Counted from the first letter of the stretch, positions 8,186-16,845 are shown. The stretch is DNA of 64,000 nt from Cuneatibacter sp. NSJ-177 (GCF_022867805.1 NZ_JALIFO010000006.1:434001-498000); one strand, 5' to 3'. The notes: a model not told the origin generated them from the letters alone. Program-made: numbers and translations.

Positions 8186-8980
8186 ATGAGAGAGATCATT
8201 GTGGTCAGAGGAGCAGGCGATATCGCCAGCGGCACGATCCACCGTCTGCATCGCTGCGGTTTTCGCGTTCTGGCTTTGGAATGCGAAATGCCGGCGGCGA
8301 TTCGCCGGGAAGTGTCATTTTGTGAGGCCGTATACGATGGGGAAGCAGAAGTGGAGGGGGCGGTTTGCCGGAAAATCGAACAGGTCTCCCAGGCGGAAAC
8401 AGTCTGGCAGGCTGGGAAGATCCCCCTTTTGGTGGATGAATCCGGTTCCTCGGTTTCGCTGCTCCGGCCGCGCGTTCTGGTGGATGGGATTTTGGCGAAG
8501 AAAAACCTGGGAACCAGCCGGTCCATGGCTCCTTTGACCATCGGACTGGGGCCCGGCTTCACGGCCGGACAGGACGTGGATTACGTGATTGAGACAATGC
8601 GGGGACACGATTTGGGGCGGATCATCACCCAGGGACAGGCGCTGCCGAACACCGGAACCCCTGGACTCGTCGGCGGGTTTGCGAAAGAGCGGGTGATCCA
8701 CGCCCCGGCTTCGGGCGTAATCCGGAATCAGGCAAAAATAGGGGATCTGGTGGAAAAGGGCCAGACGCTGGCGATGATCGGGGATACCCCGATTCCGGCC
8801 AGCCTGACCGGCGTGCTGCGCGGGATCATCCGGGATGGTTATCCTGTACCCCTTCGTATGAAGATCGCCGATATCGATCCGCGGGGGTCGGAGAGAAAGA
8901 ACTGCTTTACCATCTCAGACAAAGCCCGCTGCATTGCGGGGAGTGTTCTGGAGGTTATCTGCCATGATCTATCTCGATAA
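8186..8980 (+). CDS. yqeB: Selenium-dependent molybdenum hydroxylase maturation protein YqeB (EF2563 family)
   Basis: A 264-residue protein with an N-terminal dinucleotide-binding motif (VRGAGDIASG) and a central GLGPGFTAGQDVDYVIETMRG segment typical of EF2563/YqeB. The C-terminal half contains a biotinyl/lipoyl-like ASGV, GDLVEKGQ pattern. YqeB is required in SDMH systems for the selenium-containing molybdenum cofactor, although its reaction is not known. It lies 10 bases after yedF with a GGAGG site and overlaps the next gene by 17 bases. Confidence 0.92.
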   Translation: MREIIVVRGAGDIASGTIHRLHRCGFRVLALECEMPAAIRREVSFCEAVYDGEAEVEGAVCRKIEQVSQAETVWQAGKIPLLVDESGSSVSLLRPRVLVDGILAKKNLGTSRSMAPLTIGLGPGFTAGQDVDYVIETMRGHDLGRIITQGQALPNTGTPGLVGGFAKERVIHAPASGVIRNQAKIGDLVEKGQTLAMIGDTPIPASLTGVLRGIIRDGYPVPLRMKIADIDPRGSERKNCFTISDKARCIAGSVLEVICHDLSR

Positions 8981-10100
8981 CGCCGCCACCACGCTGCGTA
9001 AACCGGAATCCGTGATTTTAGCCGTGGCAAATGCCATGGGAAACATGGGAAACAGCGGCCGGGGCGGTTATGCGGACTCCCTTACGGCCTCAAGGATGAT
9101 CTATGAGGCCAGGGAGGAGCTAGCGGATCTGTTCGGCTGCCCGCAGGCCGATCATGTGATCTTTACCTGCAATGCAACCGAAGCGCTGAATATCGCCATT
9201 CAGGGGCTGTTCGGCCCAGGGGACCATGTGATTTCCACGGATTGGGAACACAATTCAGTGCTGCGGCCGCTGTATCTGTTGGAAGAGCAGGGGCTGGAAC
9301 TTTCCTTTGTCCCCAGCGACGCCAAGGGACGCCACCGGGAGAGCATGTGGGAGCAGCTGATCCGGCCTAATACCAAAGGGATTGTCTGTACCCATGCCTC
9401 CAACCTGACTGGAAATCTGCTGGATTTGAAGAAGGCCGGGCGGTTTGCGAAAAAACACGGGCTGCTGTTCGTCGTGGACGCCTCCCAGACCGCCGGAGTC
9501 TTTCCGATCGATATGAAGGAGATGCAGATCGATGTGGTCTGTTTTACCGGGCACAAAAGCCTGCTGGGTCCTCAGGGGACCGGGGGGCTTTGCGTCGGGG
9601 AAGGGGTGAAGATCCGTCCTTTGAAGGTGGGGGGAACCGGAATCCTTTCCTATGAGAAAAGGCAGCCGGAAGTCTATCCGACGGCCTTGGAGGCGGGAAC
9701 CTTAAACGGGCACGGCATCGCCGGACTTCTGGCCGGGGTCCGGTATGTGAAAGAATATGGGATCCAACATGCCAGAGAAGAAGAGCAGCACCGGATGAGA
9801 GAATTCTATGAGGGAGTGATCCAGGTTCCCGGCGTTACGGTCTACGGGGATTATTCCAGCTGGAACCGGGCTCCGGTGGTGGCGCTCAACGTCTGGGATT
9901 ATGATTCGGCGCTGGTCAGCGATGAGCTGGAGGTGCGGTTTGGGATCGCCACCAGGCCGGGAGCCCACTGCGCGCCGCGGATGCACCGGGCTTTGGGGAC
10001 GGAAAAACAGGGAGCCGTGCGTTTCAGTTTTTCTCATTTTAATACGAGAAAGCAGGCGGAAGCGGCTGCGGCGGCGATCCGGGAGATTGCCGGAGAGTAG
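8964..10100 (+). CDS. Cysteine desulfurase-family PLP enzyme (EF2568 type)
   Basis: A 378-residue class V aminotransferase-fold protein. MIYLDNAATT at the N-terminus, the substrate region TEALNIAI, the PLP-lysine motif TGHKSLLGPQGTGGL and the C-terminal RPGAHCAPRMHRALG (active-site Cys) are present. Enzymes of this group mobilise sulfur from cysteine or selenium from selenocysteine. Its place inside the SDMH cluster matches the EF2568 family, so supply of selenium or sulfur for cofactor maturation is likely. The start at 8964 is chosen because it begins exactly at the conserved MIYLDNAAT; this overlaps the end of yqeB. Confidence 0.9.
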   Translation: MIYLDNAATTLRKPESVILAVANAMGNMGNSGRGGYADSLTASRMIYEAREELADLFGCPQADHVIFTCNATEALNIAIQGLFGPGDHVISTDWEHNSVLRPLYLLEEQGLELSFVPSDAKGRHRESMWEQLIRPNTKGIVCTHASNLTGNLLDLKKAGRFAKKHGLLFVVDASQTAGVFPIDMKEMQIDVVCFTGHKSLLGPQGTGGLCVGEGVKIRPLKVGGTGILSYEKRQPEVYPTALEAGTLNGHGIAGLLAGVRYVKEYGIQHAREEEQHRMREFYEGVIQVPGVTVYGDYSSWNRAPVVALNVWDYDSALVSDELEVRFGIATRPGAHCAPRMHRALGTEKQGAVRFSFSHFNTRKQAEAAAAAIREIAGE

Positions 10101-10167
10101 GTTTCAAAGCGTATTGCGGAAAAAGCCGGGAAATCAAGGGAAAAGCAGCGGATCAGGGAGGGGAACG

Positions 10168-10404
10168 GTGAGGGAAAAGACACGGAAATTGGTGATTACC
10201 TTTCACACGACAACGGATGCCATGGCCATGGAAAAATTTTGCCGCGGGAAAGGGCTTCCCGGCAGGCTGATCCCGGTGCCCCAGCAGATCTCGGCGGGGT
10301 GCGGGATGGCCTGGCGGGCGGAGCCTGGGGAGGAGCCGTCTCTCCGCCAAGCCATCGAGGCGGCTGGACTGACGGTGGAAGGCTATTATGAGGTGCTGAT
10401 GTAG
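10168..10404 (+). CDS. DUF3343 domain protein of the SDMH cluster (78 aa)
   Basis: A 78-residue protein starting at GTG 10168 behind a GGGAGGGG site. It shows the DUF3343 pattern: a beta strand (KLVITFHTTTDAMAMEKFC), PGRLIPVPQQISAGCGMAWR with the conserved S-x-G-C-G, and an ending of the YEVLM type. DUF3343 proteins are recurrent SDMH-cluster members and are predicted to act with the desulfurase or carrier proteins, possibly using the conserved Cys. No biochemical function is known to me. Confidence 0.85.
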   Translation: MREKTRKLVITFHTTTDAMAMEKFCRGKGLPGRLIPVPQQISAGCGMAWRAEPGEEPSLRQAIEAAGLTVEGYYEVLM

Positions 10405-11682
10405 ATGAGAGTTTGGGATCAAGAGGGAAAAAAGCGGTGGTCGCTGACCGAGGCGCTGGCCCTGGACTGGGAACGGCATTCCGTGATCGCTGTGGTCGGA
10501 GGCGGCGGAAAGACCAGCCTGTTGTTTCGCCTGGCGGAGGAATGCCGGGAAGCGGGAAAAACGGTAGCGCTGACCACAACCACCCATATGGGAAAGCGGA
10601 GTGATTTCCCGATGGCGGCTGGTGGTGCAAAAGAAGAGATCTTTAATCTGCTGCAACAGGAAAAAGTGGTGTTGGTGGGAGAACAGGATCAAAAAAGCTC
10701 GGAAAAAATTTCGGGAGTGGATTTAGATACACTGAAATACCTGAAAAAATCGGCGGATGTGGTGCTGGTGGAGGCGGACGGAGCCAAACGAAAACCTTTG
10801 AAAGCACCGGCAGATTGGGAACCGGTGATTCCCGCGGACAGCGATCTCATCATCGCTGTGGCGGGAAGAAGCGGAATCGGGGGACGGATTGGGGACGTCT
10901 GCCACCGGCCGGAATTGGCCGCCGCTATGCTGGAAAAATCCATCAAAGACCGGGTGACCCCGGAGGATGCTGTGAAACTGGCTGTCAGTGAAGCCGGTCT
11001 TCGCAAACAGGTGAATACAGAATTCCGGGTGTTGGTCAATCAAGTCGACACAAAACCGGACGAGGAACTGGCCCGCCGGATGGCGGCGCTGTTTCAAAAA
11101 GCCGGCGTCATCGCGGCCTTTTCCCATCTCCGGGATTCCCTGGCATTGATTTTGTTAGCCGCAGGCAACAGCGTGCGTTTCGGCGGAAATAAGCTGCTCT
11201 ACCCGGTGGAGGGAGTCCCGATGTACCGCGCCATGCTGGAGAAAGGGCTGGCAGTGGACGCAGACCGCCGGATTTTGGTCACCCAGTACGAGGAGGTGGC
11301 GGAGACCGGTAAGAGGATGGGGTATGCGGTGGTGAAAAATCCGGCTCCGGAACGTGGAATCTCCTCTTCGATCCGGCTGGGCGTGGAGGCGGCCGGGGAT
11401 GCGGAAGCCTACTTGTTCGGCGTGTGTGATCAGCCGTATCTTCGCGCCTGGACCCTGGGACGCCTGACGGAGCGGTACCAGCTGGGGCCGGAGAGAATCG
11501 CGGCGGTCCGAAGTGGGAGCCGGATGGGGAACCCCAATATCTTTTCCGCCCGGTACCGGCAGGAATTGTTGGAGCTATCCGGGGATACCGGCGGAAAAGC
11601 AGTGATGAGGCGGCATCCGGAGGATGTGGCATTTGTGGAGGCAGGGGAACGGGAGCTGGTGGATTTGGATGTGAGGCCGTAG
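10405..11682 (+). CDS. yqeC: YqeC-MocA fusion: selenium/molybdenum cofactor maturation protein fused to molybdenum cofactor nucleotidyltransferase
   Basis: This 425-residue protein joins two SDMH functions. Residues ~1-235 are YqeC, with the nucleotide loop VVGGGGKTSLLFRLA, LTTTTHMG, LVEADGAKRKPLKAP and VAGRSGIGG. Residues ~246-425 are a MobA/MocA-type nucleotidyltransferase with LLAAGNSVRFGGNKLL, GISSSIRLG and VCDQPYL. The join is seamless at SLALILLAAG. MocA-type enzymes add CMP to the molybdenum cofactor; YgfJ is the corresponding protein of SDMH systems. The ATG follows the stop of DUF3343 without a gap. It is the last gene of the block and is followed by a terminator. Confidence 0.9.
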   Translation: MRVWDQEGKKRWSLTEALALDWERHSVIAVVGGGGKTSLLFRLAEECREAGKTVALTTTTHMGKRSDFPMAAGGAKEEIFNLLQQEKVVLVGEQDQKSSEKISGVDLDTLKYLKKSADVVLVEADGAKRKPLKAPADWEPVIPADSDLIIAVAGRSGIGGRIGDVCHRPELAAAMLEKSIKDRVTPEDAVKLAVSEAGLRKQVNTEFRVLVNQVDTKPDEELARRMAALFQKAGVIAAFSHLRDSLALILLAAGNSVRFGGNKLLYPVEGVPMYRAMLEKGLAVDADRRILVTQYEEVAETGKRMGYAVVKNPAPERGISSSIRLGVEAAGDAEAYLFGVCDQPYLRAWTLGRLTERYQLGPERIAAVRSGSRMGNPNIFSARYRQELLELSGDTGGKAVMRRHPEDVAFVEAGERELVDLDVRP

Positions 11683-11739
11683 AAAAGTGAGCTTCCAGCA
11701 TTTGTCTTATTCTTGTCGTGCCGGTTAGAACAAAAAGCA

Positions 11740-11785
11740 GGAGCTGCTGCAATGAAAGTTTTGCAGCAGCTCCCGTTGGTTTTTT
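11740..11785 (+). terminator. Intrinsic terminator after the selenium/molybdenum operon
   Basis: A 13-bp perfect stem (11740-11752 with 11761-11773, 8-base loop) is followed by a short spacer and a T run (11780-11785). An A run before the stem means it could also terminate the convergent symporter transcript. Confidence 0.85.
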
Positions 11786-11870
11786 ATGCAGAGCCAGAAC
11801 CGTTATGCAGGGCCAGAACCGTGTCTTCATGGCTCTGAACTTAGGCGGGGAAGATTTTTCCCACTACCGG

Positions 11871-13244
11871 TCAGGCAAAGAATTTCTGCCAGTAGCCGAC
11901 CACGAAGATCAACAGAATGATGACCGGAAGCACATAAGCCATATAAAACTTGGTTTTTTGCGGGAATTTGATTCCTTTTCCGGCGTCCGCTTCCGCAATG
12001 AAATTCTTCCATCCCCAGCCGCACTTTCTGGTGATGAACAGAAGGTACAGGCAGCTTCCCAGAGGAAGCAGATTGTTGGAGATGATGAAGTCTTCCAGAT
12101 CCATAATCGTGCTTCCGGCCCCCAGAGGCTGTACACCGCTCCAAATATTGAAACCAAAGACGCAGGGCAGGGAGAGGATCGGAATCAGGACCAGGTTGAA
12201 GACAACTGCCTTTTTCCGGCTCCACCCCCACAGATCCATGGCAAAGCCGATCAGGTTCTCAAAGATGGCGATGACCGTGGACAGTGCGGCGAAGCTCAAG
12301 AAGATAAAGAACAGGGTACCCCAAAGGCGGCCGCCGGTCATCTGAACAAAAATATTCGGAAGCGTGACGAACACCAGTCCGGGGCCCTGGCCGGGATCCA
12401 CGCCGAAAGAGAAGCAGGCCGGAAAGATGATCAGGCCGGACATCAGGGCCACCAGGGTATCGAGTACTTCAATATGGATCCCCTCCCCGGTCAGCGAGCG
12501 GTCTTTTCCGATGTAGCTTCCGAAGATTACCATGGAGCCCATGCCGATGCTGAGGGTAAAGAAAGCCTGGCCCAAAGCCGCATAGATGGCTTCCCCCAAT
12601 CCGGCTTCCACCATCTTGGAAAAATCTGGCACCAGGTAGAATTTTAAGCCTTCTGCAGCTCCTTCCAGAGTAAAGCTGCGGACGCAGAGCACGCCCATGA
12701 TGACGAAAAGAGCGGCCATCATCCATTTGGTGATGCGCTCCACTCCCTTTTGAAGCCCCAGGCTGCAAATTCCGATCCCGATCAGGCAGACCAGCAGCAT
12801 CCAGAAAATCATGGTGACGGGCCTTGCCTGCAGGCCTGTGAACGCCTCCCCCACCTGGTCCGCATTCATCCCGCGGAAGCCGCCGGAGGCCATCTTAACC
12901 GTATAATAGAGCATCCAGCCGCCGATCGTGGTGTAGAACATCATCAGCAGATAGTTCCCGATCACGGCGGCGTAGCCGTACAAGTGCCATTTGGTACCCT
13001 TTGGCTCCAGCTCTTTAAAACAGCGGGCAATGGATTTCCGGCTGGCGCGGCCCATGGAAAATTCCACCACCATGACCGGCAGTCCCAAGATCACCAAAAA
13101 CAGCAGGTAAACCAGGACAAAGGCGGCTCCGCCGTACTTTCCCGTAATATAAGGAAAGCGCCAGACATTCCCCAGGCCGATCGCACATCCGGCTGAGATC
13201 AGAATAAATCCCAGCCGGGAGGAAAATCTCTCTCGTTCTTTCAT
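11871..13244 (-). CDS. Neurotransmitter:sodium symporter (NSS/SNF) family transporter
   Basis: A 457-residue protein with about 11 membrane helices. The family signature at the N-terminus is clear: SRLGFILISAGCAIGLGNVWRFPY, containing the helix-1 sodium and substrate site GNVWRFPY, then GLPVMVVEFSMGR. Bacterial NSS proteins import amino acids or related small amines with sodium. Substrate cannot be told from sequence. It starts at 13244 and is preceded by a terminator hairpin of the upstream lysR gene, so it needs its own promoter. An inverted repeat in that leader (13283-13325) may be its operator. Confidence 0.92.
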   Translation of the reverse strand: MKERERFSSRLGFILISAGCAIGLGNVWRFPYITGKYGGAAFVLVYLLFLVILGLPVMVVEFSMGRASRKSIARCFKELEPKGTKWHLYGYAAVIGNYLLMMFYTTIGGWMLYYTVKMASGGFRGMNADQVGEAFTGLQARPVTMIFWMLLVCLIGIGICSLGLQKGVERITKWMMAALFVIMGVLCVRSFTLEGAAEGLKFYLVPDFSKMVEAGLGEAIYAALGQAFFTLSIGMGSMVIFGSYIGKDRSLTGEGIHIEVLDTLVALMSGLIIFPACFSFGVDPGQGPGLVFVTLPNIFVQMTGGRLWGTLFFIFLSFAALSTVIAIFENLIGFAMDLWGWSRKKAVVFNLVLIPILSLPCVFGFNIWSGVQPLGAGSTIMDLEDFIISNNLLPLGSCLYLLFITRKCGWGWKNFIAEADAGKGIKFPQKTKFYMAYVLPVIILLIFVVGYWQKFFA

Positions 13245-13282
13245 GTTCCCTACCTCTCACTTTCACAAAAATATGGTTGTTT

Positions 13283-13325
13283 TGCGTTGAAGCGATTGGA
13301 CATTAACGCCAAGACGCTTTAACGC
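13283..13325. promoter_or_regulatory. Inverted repeat in the symporter leader, possible operator
   Basis: GCGTTGAAGCG (13283-13293) and CGCTTTAACGC (13315-13325) form an 11-bp inverted repeat with one mismatch and a 21-base spacer, 39-81 bases upstream of the symporter start. A further TTAACGC lies between the arms at 13303-13309. The arrangement suits a repressor or activator site, or an mRNA hairpin; no binding family is recognised. Confidence 0.4.
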
Positions 13326-13342
13326 GAAAAAGGAGCAAGGGG

Positions 13343-13377
13343 AAAAAAGAAAGGATTTCCAACCGGTGAAATCCTTT
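13343..13377 (-). terminator. Intrinsic terminator of the lysR gene (minus strand)
   Basis: On the minus strand, a 10-bp stem (AAAGGATTTC pairing with GAAATCCTTT, 13377-13368 with 13359-13350) is followed by CTTTTTT. It lies between the lysR stop (13462) and the symporter start (13244) and separates the two minus-strand genes. Confidence 0.75.
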
Positions 13378-13461
13378 GACCTGGGAAAGCTCCCTTTGTG
13401 TGTATTCTAACATAAAACCATAGGGGTGACAAGCTCGAAAATCAAGGGGACGGCTCTTGTT

Positions 13462-14415
13462 TCATGAACCAGAGGGAGCATGGAAAGGAGCCTTTTCCTG
13501 ATGATAGGCTTCGGAGCGGGCTGTGATAAAATCGATTAGGTCCATGGGAACCGATTCCTGGCAGAGCAAAAGGAACGGCCAGGTATAGGGCGGCCGGCCG
13601 ATATAAAATCCTTGGACCTGGGAGCGAAAATCGCTCTTTTTTAAAATGGATTCGGGAATCAAGGTAAGCATGTTTTTATTCACCACCAGTTGAAGCGCTG
13701 TATTGTAATTAAACACGCTGACGATTTCCCGTGGTTTGAGACAATAGCTCTCCAAAATGTGTTGGGCAACCATATGGATCCGCTGCTGTTCATTTAGCAC
13801 CACCATTCCCTGACGCTCTATTTCATCCAGGCAAAGAAAAGGATAGGAGGAAGCGTCCGATGTATTGTTGTCTTTTAGCCTGGACAGATCGGGGTGCCTT
13901 TGGGAGGCAATCATTAAAATGGGCTCTCGTTCCAGTTCAACAAAGCGGGCTGACGGTTTTTGCAGAGGAGCGTTTAAGATACAAACGTCCAGCTTTTTTT
14001 CGTAAAAAAGCCGTTCCAGCAGGTAAGAATATTCCAGTTTGATTTCTAATTCGAAATCCGGAAAATGTGATTCTGCCTCAGGAAGTATCTGGGAGTAGAG
14101 ATACAGTCCTCTTTCCGGAGCGATGCCGATCCGTATCTTTTTTTTAAAAGGCGCCGTGGTCCGCTGGATTTGCCTCAGCATTTTTTGCTCCAGCTCCTGG
14201 ATCTGCTTTAAATATTGGAGGTATCGTTCCCCCTGCGGGGTCAGGCGTATGGGCAAGGTCTTTCTGTTGAAGATGGAAAATCCCAGTTCCCGCTCGACCA
14301 GATTCAGAATCCGGCTTAAGGCCGGTTGGGATATATAGAGCTGCTCGGAGGCCTTCGAAATACTTTTTAGTTCGTCTATCTTCAAAATATAGTGCGCATA
14401 TTTTAATTCTCTCAC
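13462..14415 (-). CDS. LysR-family transcriptional regulator
   Basis: A 317-residue LysR regulator. The N-terminal winged helix is typical (SISKASEQLYISQPALSRILNLVERELG, then IFNRKTLPIRLTPQG), followed by a type 2 periplasmic-binding-like effector domain from about residue 90. It is divergent from the URO-D/M24/AbgT operon with about 180 bases between starts, the usual position of a LysR regulator relative to the genes it controls. The intergenic region contains several A/T-rich dyads. The ligand is unknown and is probably the substrate of that operon. Confidence 0.93.
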   Translation of the reverse strand: MRELKYAHYILKIDELKSISKASEQLYISQPALSRILNLVERELGFSIFNRKTLPIRLTPQGERYLQYLKQIQELEQKMLRQIQRTTAPFKKKIRIGIAPERGLYLYSQILPEAESHFPDFELEIKLEYSYLLERLFYEKKLDVCILNAPLQKPSARFVELEREPILMIASQRHPDLSRLKDNNTSDASSYPFLCLDEIERQGMVVLNEQQRIHMVAQHILESYCLKPREIVSVFNYNTALQLVVNKNMLTLIPESILKKSDFRSQVQGFYIGRPPYTWPFLLLCQESVPMDLIDFITARSEAYHQEKAPFHAPSGS

Positions 14416-14475
14416 GGAAATTCCCCCTTTGCACCTATAACAAAAATGGTATATCCGGCTATATCGGTTTTGGCA

Positions 14476-14503
14476 TTGGCACTTTTTATTGGATTATTAT
14501 ACA
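14476..14503 (+). promoter_or_regulatory. Possible promoter of the URO-D/M24/AbgT operon
   Basis: TTGGCA (14476-14481), a 16-base spacer and TATACA (14498-14503) lie in the divergent region between lysR and the operon. The weak -35 suits a promoter that needs LysR activation. A/T-rich imperfect dyads surround it. Confidence 0.4.
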
Positions 14504-14598
14504 ATTACATTGTAGATATTGCAATATCCAAATTTTATTTCTGTAATTTTCTGAATGATTAAAACGATACAATTCGTTATTTGGAAAGGAGCTGTTTT

Positions 14599-15612
14599 GT
14601 GAATCAGATAGAGCGAGTAGAACGGGCGCTTCAACGCAAGAAGCCGGATCGTATCCCCTTTTCCTTTTGGACTCATATGGCGGGGGTCGATCTGGACGCA
14701 GAGGCGCTGGCCGACAAAACATATGAATTCTGCCGGGAATATGATCTGGATTTCATCAAGACCATGAACAACGGAATGTATTCGGTGGAGGATTATGGAT
14801 GCAGCCTGGATCAAAGTCAGGTTGCCGCCGGCGGGGTGACAAAGATTTCTTCAACTCCGATTCAAAGCGTGTCGGACTGGTCAAAAATCAAAACATTAAG
14901 CCTGAATCAAGGGGCACTGCGGCGGGAACTTCGTTCCTTGGATTTTCTGGTAAAGAAAACCAAAGGAAGAATCCCTATTGTATTTACGATCATGAGCCCG
15001 ATGACCACAGCGGAAAAGCTTTCGAGGGGAACGGTGTTACAAGATCTGAAAGCCGGGAGAGAAGCGGATATTTTACCCGCGCTGGAGGCAATCACCGAAA
15101 CCACCTGCCGGCTGGCGGAAGAGGGAATCCGGCGGGGGGCCGCAGGGATCTTTTTTGCATCCGACATGTGTTTTTACGGGGAAAAGGACGAGGCATTTTG
15201 CGAGAAGTACGAAAAACCCTTTGATCTTCAAATCCTGAAAGCCGCTTCGGGAGGTTGGTTTAACGCCCTTCATGCCCACGGAGACCAGATTCTATTTTCT
15301 TTGCTGAAAGACTATCCGGTGCAGGCGTTCAACTGGCATGTCGGCGAGTCTCTTCCAGACATCGATGAGGCGGCGGACGTTTTAACCGGCGGGCTGATGG
15401 GCGGGTTAAACCGAACGGATGTGACCCAGGGAAACCGGACGGCTCTGTTTCATCAGATCTACCGGATGCTGAAGGAAACCAAAGGGCGAGGCTGTCTGGT
15501 GACTCCAGGCTGTGTGGTCCGCCGTCCCTATGCCCCAGAAACCATTCACTTTATACGTAAGGCGCTTAGTCAGCTGGAACAACAGATGATCGTACAGGAG
15601 GAAAGCGTATGA
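14599..15612 (+). CDS. Uroporphyrinogen decarboxylase (URO-D) family protein, probable methyltransferase-like
   Basis: A 337-residue URO-D-fold protein. It starts with the family's RVERALQRKKPDRIPFSFW and ends with the barrel motif LVTPGCVVRRPYAPETIHFIRKA. It is shorter and more divergent than HemE and lies outside any haem operon, so it more likely belongs to the MtaA/CmuA-like group that moves methyl groups, or to uncharacterised catabolic relatives. GTG at 14599 is chosen because AAAGGAG lies 7-8 bases upstream; an in-frame TTG at 14581 has no such site. Its stop overlaps the M24 gene start (ATGA), so the two are coupled. Confidence 0.85.
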   Translation: MNQIERVERALQRKKPDRIPFSFWTHMAGVDLDAEALADKTYEFCREYDLDFIKTMNNGMYSVEDYGCSLDQSQVAAGGVTKISSTPIQSVSDWSKIKTLSLNQGALRRELRSLDFLVKKTKGRIPIVFTIMSPMTTAEKLSRGTVLQDLKAGREADILPALEAITETTCRLAEEGIRRGAAGIFFASDMCFYGEKDEAFCEKYEKPFDLQILKAASGGWFNALHAHGDQILFSLLKDYPVQAFNWHVGESLPDIDEAADVLTGGLMGGLNRTDVTQGNRTALFHQIYRMLKETKGRGCLVTPGCVVRRPYAPETIHFIRKALSQLEQQMIVQEESV

Positions 15613-16790
15613 CAGAAAAAGAATATGTGGCCGGAAGGGCCCGAAAATTTATTGCATGGATGAAAGAACAAAAGCTGGATGCCGCGGTTATTTCCCGGCC
15701 AGAGGATATCTTTTATTTCAGCCGTTTTAATCCGATTATTGCGAGCAAACCGCCCTATTTTATCTTTACTGCGGAAGGGCGGGCCTGTCTTCTGACCCAG
15801 AGCCTGCGTCTGAACCATGCCAGAGAGGAAAGCGCAGTAACGGATATTCAAGGCTATGGCGTTTGGGGCGATATCCCCATTCTGGACGGGGATCCCATCG
15901 GGGCCATAGCAAAGATCATCGGGGCAAAGAACGGTAAAATCCGCCTTGGCGTGGAGTACGGAGCGTTAAACCTGCTGACTTATCGGAAACTGACGGACGC
16001 CATTCCGGTTGGCGAGACGGTGGATGTGTCCGGGCAGGTGGAAAAAATGAAGCAGATTAAAGATATTTATGAGATCGGACATATCCGCAAAGCTTCTGCT
16101 CTGGCGGACGTCTGTGCGGATACCATGCGTAAAGAGCTGGCCGCCGGGGAAACGGAAGCGGCTGTGTGTGTGAAAGGTCATTACGCCATGAAGAAATACT
16201 GGCTGACGCATTTTCCGGAAGAAGAAATCGCTGGCTTCTCCGAGGGAGGAATTCTGGACGCTTTAATGTGTTGGTGCAACTCAGGATCCCGCATTGCCTT
16301 TGCCTGCGACTGTCCGAAACCGCAGCTACCGAAAAAAGGAGAGCTGGTTGTCTCTTACATCTGGGGAAAGATTTCCGGTTATCATTCCGAGGTGGAGCGC
16401 ACCTATTTTACGGGACGGCTGGACGCTCTAAGGGAGCGGGCGGTGGCAACGGTGCAGGAGTCCCGCACGGCCATGCTGGCGGCGTTGAAACCTGGAATCA
16501 CTTTTGGGGAGCTGTTTGAAGTAGGATGCGAGGCCTACCGGCGACATGATCTGGAGCAGATGATACCAGGCAGTTTCGGCCACGGCATCGGACTTTCGGC
16601 CCATGAATCTCTCGGAATCGGCAAAAATCGCAGGGAAGTGATACAGCCGAACATGGTATTTACCGTGGAGCCGGGACTTACCTCCTTAGAGTGGGGCGGA
16701 GGCCGCATATCGGAGACGGTTCTGGCTACGGAGGATGGATATGAACTGTTGACCAAAGCGGACGCTTCCATCTGTTCCGTCCGTGAATGA
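15609..16790 (+). CDS. M24-family (creatinase/Xaa-Pro peptidase fold) hydrolase with altered metal ligands
   Basis: A 393-residue protein with a creatinase-type N-terminal domain and a C-terminal pita-bread domain. Aligned by eye to aminopeptidase P, the His (FGHGIGLSAHE) and one Glu (FTVEPGL) are kept. The first Asp ligand is replaced (Tyr in VVSYIWGKISGY), the second is Glu (HSEVERT), and the last Glu is Ser (GRISETVL). Loss of ligands occurs in non-peptidase M24 enzymes such as creatinase, so hydrolysis of a C-N bond in a small molecule is more likely than peptide cleavage. It sits between a URO-D-family gene and an AbgT transporter gene. Confidence 0.85.
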   Translation: MTEKEYVAGRARKFIAWMKEQKLDAAVISRPEDIFYFSRFNPIIASKPPYFIFTAEGRACLLTQSLRLNHAREESAVTDIQGYGVWGDIPILDGDPIGAIAKIIGAKNGKIRLGVEYGALNLLTYRKLTDAIPVGETVDVSGQVEKMKQIKDIYEIGHIRKASALADVCADTMRKELAAGETEAAVCVKGHYAMKKYWLTHFPEEEIAGFSEGGILDALMCWCNSGSRIAFACDCPKPQLPKKGELVVSYIWGKISGYHSEVERTYFTGRLDALRERAVATVQESRTAMLAALKPGITFGELFEVGCEAYRRHDLEQMIPGSFGHGIGLSAHESLGIGKNRREVIQPNMVFTVEPGLTSLEWGGGRISETVLATEDGYELLTKADASICSVRE

Positions 16791-16845
16791 CGTCGGGGAG
16801 TTGTGGGAGAACGGAAGAAAATCTGTAGAAGAGAAAGGAGAACAT

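Noticed and set aside
14599-15612. Haem synthesis enzyme HemE
   Set aside because: Sequence is divergent and no other tetrapyrrole genes are near; the context is a transporter and hydrolase operon.
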